64,000 bases of DNA, taken from Colias croceus (taxonomy: Eukaryota; Arthropoda; Insecta; Lepidoptera; Pieridae). The DNA is taken from NCBI RefSeq assembly GCF_905220415.1, contig NC_059542.1, positions 930,001-994,000 on the forward strand, given 5' to 3'. The translations under genes were made by a program, and so were the position numbers. Positions 26,121 through 38,100 of the stretch are shown in pieces (within the stretch, counting starts at the first letter, position 1; the number at the start of each line of letters is the position of its first letter). The notes beneath the pieces were generated by a model. That model made no database searches. It was given only the letters and a program-made list of their open reading frames with translations, and was not told the origin of the DNA.

Positions 26121-29100
26121 GTAAGTTTATTTAATAAAATTAAATAATAATTATATATTATCTATTAATTTTTCTATTATTATACAAGATTTATGATTTT
26201 GTACACAAACAAAATTAAGTAATGAATACTGAAATACTTAGCTTAGGCTTATATTAACTGGGGAAGTTTTTTTGGATAGTTTATAAAGAATAATAACAAC
26301 GGCTGAATGTATAACCACAAAATTTTACACAAAGATAGGCTATAGATTAAAATAGCTCTATGTTAAAATTAATTAAAAATTTTTATTTTTTTTTATTTTA
26401 TTTTTATTTTATTTTATTCATAAAAGGTACCTTACAGCTGTTGATAAGATAAATTATACTAATTACATATAAAAACGCCAATTACAAGGCACACCGATAA
26501 TAGTAAAATTGTGTGACAAAAAACGGCAAATTACAAAGGTACTATAATATATAAAATAAACGTAAAAATGATGCTTATAGTATTTTTTTAAATCTATACT
26601 TAATATTATAAAGCTGAAGAGTTTGTTTGAACGCGCTAATCTCGGGAACTACTGGTCTGATTTGAAAAATTATTTCGGTGTTAGATAGTCCATTTATCGA
26701 GGAAGGCTTATAGGCTATATATCATCTCGGTAAGACATGCGGGTAAAACTGCGGAGCAAAGCTAGTGATTTTATATATCAATCATGAATCATGTATAATC
26801 TAATTTAATCAACAAGTATAGTAACATAATATTATGTTACTACTAGATTTCCGCCCGCGGCTTCGCCCGCGTTTGCAAAGGAAAACCCGCATAGTTCCCG
26901 TTCCCGTGGGATTTCCGGGATAAAAACTATCCTATGTGTTAATCCAAGTTACCCTTTATATGTGTGCTAAATTTCATTGTAATCGGTTCAGTAGTTTTTA
27001 CGTGAAAGAGTAACAAACATCCATACATCCATACATCCATACATCCATACAAACTTTCGCCTTTATAATATATATTAGAAATATTAGAATTAGGGCCGAT
27101 TTTTCAATGCCCAGATAAACAGCTAGATAGACTTTATTCTTCAGTTAACAAAATATTCAATTTTTCAATAGACGAATAGGACTTATCTATCGAATAACTA
27201 CGTTATTTGAGGAATAAATCTATCTGCTGCTCCAACGGCCAGATAGCGTGCTATTCGACGATTAGACGTTTGAGTTGACAACTGACGCGTCAAATTTGGG
27301 ATATTTTCGTATGTAATAACATAGAGCGTAGAATTTTTACAATAAAGCCTCTTTCTATAAAATAATTATCAATTAAAATCATATTGAAATTGATGTTTTT
27401 GATAGTACCTACTGATGATCATGCCATTGAAAATTTGCCGGACGCTGCCTTTATGTCGTTTCCATCGTAAAATATATAAATTTTAACACAAATTTAATCA
27501 AAACTCTTTACTCGAATCAAAACAATAATCAACAATCATAGAACACAAGATAAACTTAAAATGCACTCCTGACGTGAGTCATAATGACGGTTGTTGACAT
27601 ATTGCAAGTTGACTCTATCCCGCTCTAACCTGACTAATTTAATATGTTTGTTTCGCCACTCCAAGAGCAGAGCTGCCAATATGGAAATATTTGGTCCGAT
27701 AGTTATTCATCAAATAAATCACGATTGAAAAATAGGCGAGCCGTTATGAGTTAGATAAGCAATTGAATAAATCTATTCGAGGGGTAGTTATTAGACTGTT
27801 TATCTGGGCATTGAAAAATCGGCCCTTAGATAATTATATTTCTATTTCTACTATAAATCTAATATATTTATACCTATATATATATTATGAAGGCGAAAGT
27901 TTGTAAGTATGGATTTATGGATGTACGGATGTATGGATGTTTGTTACTCTTTCACGTAAAAACTACTGAACCGATTACAATGAAATTTAGCACACATATA
28001 GAGGGTAACTTGGATTAACTCATAGGACAGTTTTTATCCCGGAAATCCCACGGGAACGGGAAGTATGCAGGTTTTCCTTTGCAAACGCGGGCGAAGCCGC
28101 GGGCGGAAATCTAGTATATTATATTTCACTTATCGATTACATTTACGGGTAATATATCAGTTCCCAGTGTATTGACATACACACACTTAAGCATTAATAA
28201 AATACAAATATATCGTGTTATTTTCAAGAGCATTTGATTTATGAGTGTATTATTATTAATAAAATATTAATATACGCCATATTTTCTGCTTTACACGAGT
28301 ACAGAGAAACCTTTATACACGTCATTAGAAACTCAACGGATTTAACAATAATTAGAGGCTAATAATAAATTATATTATATTAATTAAGTTTATTAATTAA
28401 TATAATATCTTTCTTTCTATGAAACAGTTATCATAATCGACCAAGCAGTTTTCGAATATATCTTATGCAAATATGCAAAAAAATGATTAGTTCAGTGATA
28501 AAATAATTTTGATTTTCGGATAATATACCAACCCACACTTAGCCAGTATGATAGAGTGATTTATATTATGTATAAGTACATATACGTAAGTATATCGTGT
28601 ATGTAACAATTCCCACTATGAAATGACCCTCAAGTAACCTTTAAAAATCCCCACGTAATAAAACATTTTGCTTATTAACAAAAAATGATACTTAATTAAT
28701 AATACAGCATTAAATTAAACCTTAAATTATATTCATAAATATGTTTTAAAGATAGTTATTATAATTAGTTTTTGTTATCTCGCAATTTACATATTTTATA
28801 ACCTGCCTCGGTCATTGGTCCTGGTATTGGATGAAATTACATTTTTTTTTCTTAAATATCTCTTGATCAGTAACTGATTTTACGAGGTTGGGAACGAGAC
28901 AGTTTTTGTCAAGTTTATTTATTTAATTGGATGAGATTTCGACTTTAATACACACTTATATTATTTTATTTTGCACTTTATTCTGCGCATATCTTTATTT
29001 ATTTTCTACTATATCGACTATATCGAGCACAAAAAAAGGATTATACCTACAATTAAATGAAATTTTAAAAATAAATGCATTTTTAGAATAACTAACTTAA

Positions 29101-32100
29101 CATTTAATGGTTTAATATAGCCATGGCCACAAAATGATGTTCAGAAATACAATATTTTCTAGCATAAAATATTAATTGTTCATGCAATAAGCAAATGCCG
29201 ATTTTATCTGGAAACCTCTGTTAAAACATTTATACAAGGAGTAAGGACATATAAAAATTATTAAATATATATAAATACTAGCTTTCCGCCCGCGGCTTCG
29301 CCCGCGCAGTCAAAGAAAAACCCGCATAGTTCCCGTTCCCGTAGGATTTTCGGGATTGCGTCATTTTTCCGGGATAAAAAGTAGCCTATGTCCTTTCTCG
29401 GGTATCAAAATATCTCTATACCAAATTTCATGCAAATTGGTTCAGTAGTTTAGGCGTGATTGAGTAACAGACAGACAGACAGACAGAGTTACTTTCGCAT
29501 TTATAATATTAGTATGGAATATATATAAATATGTTTTGTCAATTAGTTGGTGCACCAACGAGATCCTACCATGCAGTCCTTTGGAAGGAAGGCGTATAGA
29601 TGGCTCCTGCAACAACCTGAAGTATTTCACTATGGGGGCACCACACACCCCCTTCTATCGAATGCTTCCCCCTGTTTTTAGCGATGGTATGCTTAATTTC
29701 AAGTGTTCATAGTTTATCCTGATATTAACAATTATATTGTAAGTAAAAAGGTGTATAGGTTACCAACACAACATTCAGTCAAAAATGACACACTATCGCA
29801 CACACGAATGGCATGATTCAACTATTGTGAACGAAAAAGAGACAACTCCAATATAATGTGGCTAAGAGCTAGCGCGTAAGAGCAACTTTTGTCTGCGCAA
29901 CTATTTTGTCTCTCCCATTAACTCTATGGGGAGTTGCGTCGCTACGTGCCCGCACTTTCTTACTAGCCCATAGAGTTGATGGGAGAGACAAAATAGTTGC
30001 GGAGACAAAAGTTGCTCTTGCGCGCTAGCTCTAATAAGCCATATTTCGACGTGCCACTCTCAGAGCAATAACCCATCTACACCTTTTTACTTATAATGTC
30101 CTTTACTTAATAACTTTTTTTGTATAAAAACAAATACTATTAATACATTTGTAAAACTGTAATGCACGTGGTCGATGCTGTTTTTCTGAAAAAGATTAAA
30201 TGATTTACGAGCTGTGTTTCACGCGTTAAGATTGATGAAATTACTATTTATAATACACTTCAAATTATTATTTATAGTTACATATTTGTTATTTAAATTA
30301 AATAAATATAAATTTAACGATAACAAGCGTTGCTAATCTACCCATTTTTTAATATTTGTTATTTTTGCATTTAATGCAATTAATCAATATTTGGAAAATT
30401 TTGAAGAATTAAATAAAAATAAATATTACAATCATGATCCAAATCTCGAACACGCGTGCGCTAAATTTCAAATAAAAATTAGGTTAAGCATATTTAGGAA
30501 CTGTTTGAACTCTAGCGAAAGACGCGATTTCGATTAAGCCTCGTAATTGTTTTTTTGACGTGATAACGTCTTTAAAATCGTTTTAGTCGGGTGATATGTT
30601 CAGAAACTTGTGTCACACCAAAACCTCACGAACGCGATCTCCCGTGTCATCTCGAGCGTCTCATCTCATCAAGACATTATCACGTAAACATCTCGATCGT
30701 AAACCTACTTTACAAAAAAACATATTTTTTTTCTATTATTTATGCTATAAAACTTAAATTTAAATTCATTAATGTCTCGTATCAGGATATGAACCAAAAA
30801 CAACAAAGAGTGGAGAGGCCATGCCGCTCGCTCGTGCTGTAAGAACTAACATGCTGGCTGAGGGCCGGGTACCAGACCTGCAGCTGACCCAGATGTTCGC
30901 ACACTTCCTCGTCTTCTTTACTGGAGATTTCGTGTCTTTGCATGATACTGGTAAGCTTTTTAAGAGGATTTTATAATATAGAGTTTCATTCTTTAACCGA
31001 ACCGCGAGGGACTGCTTCCTGAATCTGTATTATGGGGTACGACGACCACAATATGGGGGTCTTCAAGCGTAGAGTGGGTACCTTCTAGGGAAGCGCGTAC
31101 CATCTTAGACCACATCTCAGCTTAACATCATGCGAGATTGTGGTCAAGCGCTTCCCTATTCCCATTAAAAATATATCTGAGAAAGATAACGCTATTTACT
31201 AAGTACATATTTGTAAATATGTGATATTATCCTTTGTATCTTAAATCTCTATTTCCCCTTTTATTGTTTAACCTGTCGTAGGTAGGTACTTACGGTACCC
31301 AGTTATCCTATTCATAATATTTTTATGTAAGGAACATCACTGACCTTTAACTAATTGTTTTCATGTGAGTTTTTTTTGTTCTTGTTAATTAAAACTTAAA
31401 AGGTGCTGTGATTATACTCCGATAACATTATCTGCATAAATTAAATAGTTAAAAACATCAAATATACTACATTTTTAAGCAATGTTTTCAACAACGAAGG
31501 TTCTCAATTCTCTGTAGGTATATTTTACATTTTATCAGAAAATATAAATAAAATTCCCGTTACAACTAAAATATTGATGGGTTTTGGGCAGGAAAAAGCA
31601 AAGATTGTTAAATAAACTTAAGATTCTTTATTAGACGATGCGCGTAGTACGAAGGGTAAAGACGGAAGAGAGAAATTATATGTATTTGACATACACATTT
31701 GTTTATACAAACTCTTTTCACCAACACTGGCCCTTAAACAAATGTGTAGGTACATAATTATTGTACAACATTAAACAAGTTTAGTTTTTACAATTTAAGA
31801 ATTTAACAAATTTATTGTAAACCTAAACACGTTACAAACTTATAATGCTTTTCTTTAGTAAGTGGTTTTGTTAAAATATCGGCAGTCATTTCAGAAGTAC
31901 ACAAATAATTCAAATTAACAATATTATCTTTTACAACTTCTCTTATAAAATGATGCCGCACATCTATATTTTTCGTACGAGCATGATACATAGGATTCTT
32001 ACACAATTTTTGTGCTGATTGGTTATCATTAAAAATCGTAACAGAACAATGCCTACCTAACAATTCATACAACAGAGTTCTTATGAATAACGCTTCTTTA

Positions 32101-35100
32101 CAAGAATCTGATAGAGCCATATATTCTGCTTCTGTGCTAGAAAGAGCGACTGTTCGCTGTTTTCTACTTTCCCACGATACAGAACAGTTCCCAATTTGAA
32201 ACACAAACCCAGTGTACGACCTACGATCGACCTCACACGAAGCCCAGTCAGCATCAATATACCCATTGATGTCTAGACCACTTCTACTAAAAACAAGTTT
32301 GTAGTTTACAGTACCCTTTAAATACCGTAGTACGCGTTTCGCGGCCTTCCAATGACGCTGATCATAACAATCATTATACTGGCTCAGCATGCTTACCGCG
32401 TGCGCGATGTCTGGCCTGGAGCTAACTGAAATATAATTTAAACAACCAATTAAATTTCTATATTCCAAATTCTCCTCCTTTTTATCAGCCTTTACAAGTT
32501 TCAATCCCGATTCCATTGGAGTTTGAGCTGGCTTACAGTCAGTCATATGAAAACGGTCTAAAACATTCTTTATGTAACTAGACTGATCAAGATAGATATT
32601 ATCTTGGTTTCTTGTGATGCGCATACCAAGTATATGGCTGGCTGGCCCTAAATCCTTCATTTCGAATTCTTGCATGAGTTTCTTCTTTATTTCAACTTTC
32701 ATTTGTGAATTTCTGGTTGAAAATAATAATATATCGTCCACATACAACCCAATGATGACTAATTCTTCACCATTTGATTTAAAATACACGCAGGGCTCTG
32801 AGGACAGTCTTCTGAAACAAAGTTTTGTAACCAACACATGGTTTATCTTTTCATACCAAGACTTCGAAGCTTGCTTTAGGCCATAAATTGCTTTATGCAA
32901 TTTATATACTTTATGCTCACAGCCTTTTACTTTATAACCTACCGGTTGTTCCATGAAAACTTTTTCTTGCAAATCTCCATTTAGAAAAGCAGTTCTTACA
33001 TCCAAATGATCGATATCCATCTGCTTTTCAGCTGCTAAAGCCAATAATATGCGAATAGTGGAATATCGAACCACTGGAGAAAAAGTTTCCTCGTAATCAA
33101 TTCCATAGCGCTGTGTAAAACCTTTAGCTACCAATCTGGCTTTATACTGCTTTAGATTTCCATCAAGATCTTTCTTTTTCTTAAAAACCCACTTGCACTT
33201 AATCGGTTTTTGATCTTTAGGTGGATCAGTTAATGTCCAACATTTATTTTTAATAAATGATTGATACTCATCAGCCATTGCTTTCTTCCAGTGAACAGCT
33301 TCAGCCCCTCCTAGAGCTTCTTGAACTGTCTCTGGTTCATCTCCAATGCAGGTCAGCATTGCAGTACACGCACTGTCATATTCCGATGTATCCATCGCAT
33401 CTTCAAGTGTCGATTCACCTGGAATGTAAGTGACATCGGAAGGATCAACAGAACTACTGCTGTCAGAGTCATCTAACTCAAAAATACACTGTCTTCTGAG
33501 ATTAGTTACAATCTCATTTTCTTCCCCTTTTTCTGGTGATAGTGAATTTTCAGACTGTGCCACTTCAACATGAGAATCATTTGAGTTTAAATTCTCAGTC
33601 TGTAAATTATTTATCATCATGAAAAAATCACCATTTTCACATTTTTCAGTGTTTTTTGTATAGAATTTGTTTTCAAAGAAAGCAACATCCCTTGATTTAA
33701 TAATTTTGCTGAGATTCTCTGGATCAATCAATCTATAACCCTTACTATTTTCACAATATCCTACAAAAATGTAAGGTTTACATTTTGAATCTAATTTCTT
33801 ACGATTCTGTGTCAAGGCATAAACCACACAACCAAATATACGTAAATGGCTAAGATTCACCTTCTCATTAGTCCATTTTTCCTCTGGCGTGCTACCGTAG
33901 ACTGCTTTTGTAGGGGACCGGTTCTTCAAATAAACAGCGGTATTGACCGCTTCTGCCCAGAACTGCCCATCTAAGCCTGCGTCTCGTAACATGCTACGAG
34001 CCTTCTCGACGATTGTCCTGTTGGCCCGCTCAGCAATGCCGTTCTGCTGAGGCGAGTGCGGTATGGTAGTCTGGTGAATGATGCCGTTATCCTTCAAATA
34101 TTCCTGGAATATAGAATTGACATATTCGCCTCCATTATCCGTCCTCAACAATTTTATTTTTCTATTGGTTTGGTTCTCCACCATTGCCTTGAAATGTTTG
34201 AAGTTATCGAAAACTTCACTCTTATTTTTCAGAAAATAAATCCATGTTTTCCTACTACAATCATCAATAAACGTGAGGAAGTAACTAGCACCACCGAAAG
34301 ATTTCACTGGCATAGGCCCGCATAAATCACTGTGTACAACACCTAACAGTTCATTTGACCTACTTTGTGCCTTCTTAGGAAAAGGTAATTTGCTAAGCTT
34401 CCCCTTAACACAAGCTTCACATTGACTGAACTGTGATTTATCATAAGTAATACCACTAGCCATACCTTTCATTAACAAATGCATACTCCTCATATTGAGA
34501 TGTCCTAGTCTCCTGTGCCATGTCTCCTGCGTAACAGAGTTAGCAGCCGCCTGGAAACTCAGCTCAGTTTCTTTCTTACAGCTCTCAGATGCTTTCTTCT
34601 GCACTAAATCTTGAGCTTCTGTATTTACCTTGGTAGTCGCAGATTCTACACTATTCCCTGAAAACATAGAACAGCCACCACATCCTACCACACACAGATC
34701 ACGCTCTCTAACAGATTCTGCAGTTTCTAATTGATAAACACCATTTTTATGTACAGCTGTAGCTGCTAGCTTTTTACCATAGAATATATTACAACATTTT
34801 TCATTAAAAATAACTCTAAAACCCTTCCTAGTTAACGCACTGACTGACAACAAGTTTGTAGCTACCGAACGGTACATGATAAACTTCACTGATTGTTTTG
34901 ACGCCTAATTTTAAATTTACTTTTACATCACCACGACCAGCAGTAAATAATTTTTCACCGTTAGCCACCTTGACTTCAGACACATAACCAGGAACAAAGT
35001 TATTTAGTATATTCCTGTCATGACACATATGACTACTCGCACCAGAGTCTATTAACCATATATCATTCTGCACACAAGCTGATAATGCTGTCAATAGTAA

Positions 35101-38100
35101 CTGGTTTGTTGAGCTCTCCGCCTTAACTGGTTTCACAGATTTACAGTTCCTCGAGAAGTGACCAAGCTTCTTGCACTTAAAGCATTTGATTTTCTTACGT
35201 GCCGCCACCAAAGCTGTTGAACTCGTGTCACCTTTTTCATCACGTCGTTGCTTCTCCTGCATGAGCTTCGTTTTGACCACTTCACTCGACAACTTGATAT
35301 TAGAATTTTCAAGTGCCATTATGAGTGGATCAAAGTCTTGCGACAAGCCACTCAGTAAGAGAACTGCAACGAAATCATCTTCCAGAGGTGAACCAATATC
35401 GTTCAGCTGTTGACTTAGGTCGCTAATCTTCGCAACGTAAGCTTCCATGCTTTCACATTCGCATAATTTTGTTGCAAACAAAAGACGAAGCAAACTCAGT
35501 CTCCTTGACAACCCCTTGTCTTCGTACGCCTTTTGCAAATTAATCCATGCATCCCGCGCCGTCTCTGCGTTCCTTACATGCGTAAAAACCGAGGGCTTTA
35601 CTGACAAACAGATCTTAGCAAGAGCTTTCTGAGATCTCTTCATATAAGCCGCATCTTTGACATCTTCAGTTTTATCTTCCGAAACGACGTCCCATAAGTC
35701 CTCGTGAATGAGTAGCATTTTCAGTTGGAACTTCCAATTACTGTAGTTTTCTATGCCGCTCAACTTCTCCACAGGAGTTAAAGTCGAAACCGATGTCGAT
35801 GTCGCCATTTTTACATGTATGGACGGGCGTTTTAGTTTATTTATAAAATTACTTTTATTCTGCCAAAACTCAAAAATAATTATATACAGAGCAAAGATAA
35901 CGTCCTGGGCCCATAACCTGATGGGTTTTGGGCAGGAAAAAGCAAAGATTGTTAAATAAACTTAAGATTCTTTATTAGACGATGCGCGTAATACGAAGGG
36001 TAAAGACGGAAGAGAGAAATTATATGTATTTGACATACACATTTGTTTATACAAACTCTTTTCACCAACAAATATAACGTGTATTATTTGCATTTTGTAA
36101 ATTAACACCAAAACAATGGCTTTAAAATTTAATTTGAATCAACATTTTAACAGCGTCAGTAAAACAAGTATAAATGTTACCATCTTTTACGTGGATAATA
36201 GAAAAAGTTTCAATTGAAATTGTGAATGTTGTCCGTTCAAATTGGGTCATAATCGACTCCAAAGAAGAATATACAAGCATAGAAACAAACAGGTAGCTAA
36301 TGAAAGCGTTGTTGTTGAATGTTTTAAAGAAAACAACATGTTTAAACATAATATAATCGTTCCAGTAAACTACATAGTCTGGAAGCCGTACTGCTGCTTA
36401 GAGAAAGGCAAGCAAGACCCCGACTGTGTTCCAAATTACATCCCCAATGATGATCCAGTACATCGGTTCTCGAATGTTCGCTGCATGAACATGACGAAGC
36501 CAGAGTCCTATCAGTCCGTGAAATGTCTGCCTAATAACACGCTACCTGAGAGAGTAAGAAACACTATATATTTAGACCTGTATAATTATTATTATGTCAA
36601 TAAAGATTTTTTTTACTATTAACAACAATAATAAAGTTAATGCTATTGGGTCGAAATTGGAAAATATGCAGATGCTATTCATACATCGGTTCCACTGATT
36701 AATTTTCTTTAAGGTCAAGTAGGTGATCAGTCTTCTGTGTCCTGCCAGACCGAAACATTTTTGTTTCGTCTCTACCGGGAATCGAACCCAGTTCAACGAC
36801 CACGCGTTAACCACCGTACCAAGGAGGCGGTCAAGGTCGGATATATAATATCTAATAGCCGTAAAATACGGATACGGATAATTAATTATTCAAAAAAAAA
36901 AATATTGACAGTGTTGAAAATGTACAGGACATAAATAGGTTTGTGTTTATAATGCTATAAAAACTAATGACTAATGAGTAAATTAAGCTAAAAAAATATT
37001 TGAAACATTTATATTGAACCACGCAAATTTAACTGCACTGCACAGTGCACATGGATGAAAAATTCCAGTATAAATAGATTTTAAATGAGGAGTTTCACTT
37101 TTCCATGTCATTAAAGAAACGTGACATTTTAGAATCATAATAGAATATGTAGGTAAAATAACCTTTTTATCTCAGACACGACTTCATAAAAAAGGCTATT
37201 AATATGCTACCTAAATTGACTTTATAAATTCATCACATTCATTATACACATGCATACCGGAACTGCAACAATCTACGTAATACTTAAATGCATAAGTTTG
37301 TAACAAACTAATCTACATGTTAAAAAATTGTCTTCAAAAATTGAAATTATTACTATTTTGATAATATTTTAGCTAACATTGATTCTAATTAGTAGAGATA
37401 TTAGTGGTTTCTAAACAATATAAAATTAAAATACAGAAGGTATACCTTCATATATGAAACTATAATATAATATTTGGCTTTTTGTATATTTATTCTATTA
37501 CTGTGTAAGATATTATGAAGAACCACGATATCGATGTTTCAATCACGATTAATTGTTTTAATCGTGCACAAATTTTCAACACATAACTGCATAAAACCTT
37601 GAGACACTTTCTGAATTTAATCACGTAAAGGAATTTTCGACAAGGTCTTGTTCAAACTCAGGTCCTGGATATGAAATTATACTATGAAGTATTTATTAAT
37701 TTATAGCAATTATATACACGTTTTAATTTCAAATAATTGAGCCGATCGGCGAATTCGTAGAACGAATAATACAGAACTTATTATAAGTAGATGTGGTGAT
37801 CACTTAAAAGTCATAAACAATTTACTTTTTGAATGTTTATTAAACTTATCTCCGGCACTTTAATAGTCTAGATATACCTAATTTTCTACTTCTATGTATT
37901 TTTCTTAAACACAAGTTAGTAAAGTAAAAGATAAATAATTTGATAATATTAATATGTAGTATTTTCTTGCATGCGGTTCATTTTGCGCGTGTTTTATACA
38001 ATGTAGAAATGATACACTATAACAAATATAATACATTTATTTTATAGATTTCAACATCAACACCAACATTTGACTTATCCCACATTTATGGAAACAACAT

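Larger units (their letters stand above)
26121..30586 (+). other. Intron 1 of the peroxidase-like gene (about 4.5 kb), rich in mobile elements
   Basis: The intron runs from gtaagt to cgttttag. It holds Helitron-like copies at 26593, 26843, 27878 and 29278, a 733-bp TTA-flanked MITE at 27093 and a TAA-flanked MITE at 29866. The segments between them (26121-26592, 28115-29277 and 30035-30586) are AT-rich and show no coding signal. A canonical peroxidase exon with YR.hDG.CNN was looked for here and not found. Confidence 0.6.
31575..36070 (-). mobile_element. Complete Ty1/copia LTR retrotransposon, antisense in intron 3
   Basis: The element is bounded by two 152-bp LTRs (31575-31726 and 35919-36070) that begin TG and end CA in element orientation and differ at one position (31647 G, 35991 A). 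The 5-bp flanks are identical (AATAT at 31570-31574 and 36071-36075), a target-site duplication. Next to the 5' LTR is a primer-binding site (GGTTATGGGCCCAGGACG). The order protease, integrase, RT and RNase H marks the copia superfamily. Near-identical LTRs indicate a recent insertion. Gag and pol lie in different frames (see their entries), so this copy may not be autonomous. Confidence 0.96.
30951..36377 (+). other. Intron 3 of the peroxidase-like gene, hosting an antisense copia element
   Basis: The intron is 5.4 kb, of which 4.5 kb is the LTR retrotransposon at 31575-36070. Without it (and one AATAT copy) the intron would be about 0.93 kb. It also carries a LINE-type 3' fragment near 31010-31165. 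The remainder is AT-rich and shows nothing coding. Confidence 0.85.

Noticed and set aside
26120..30786. Direct splicing of exon 1 to exon 3
   Set aside because: The phases give a stop codon two codons after the junction; exon 2 fits exon 1 in phase instead.
32614..35632. Several + strand frames across the retrotransposon
   Set aside because: They are antisense shadows of the gag and pol frames.
36242..36622. A single-exon gene over this whole open frame
   Set aside because: Only 36378-36553 matches the peroxidase family, and it is bounded by good splice sites; the rest is chance extension into introns.
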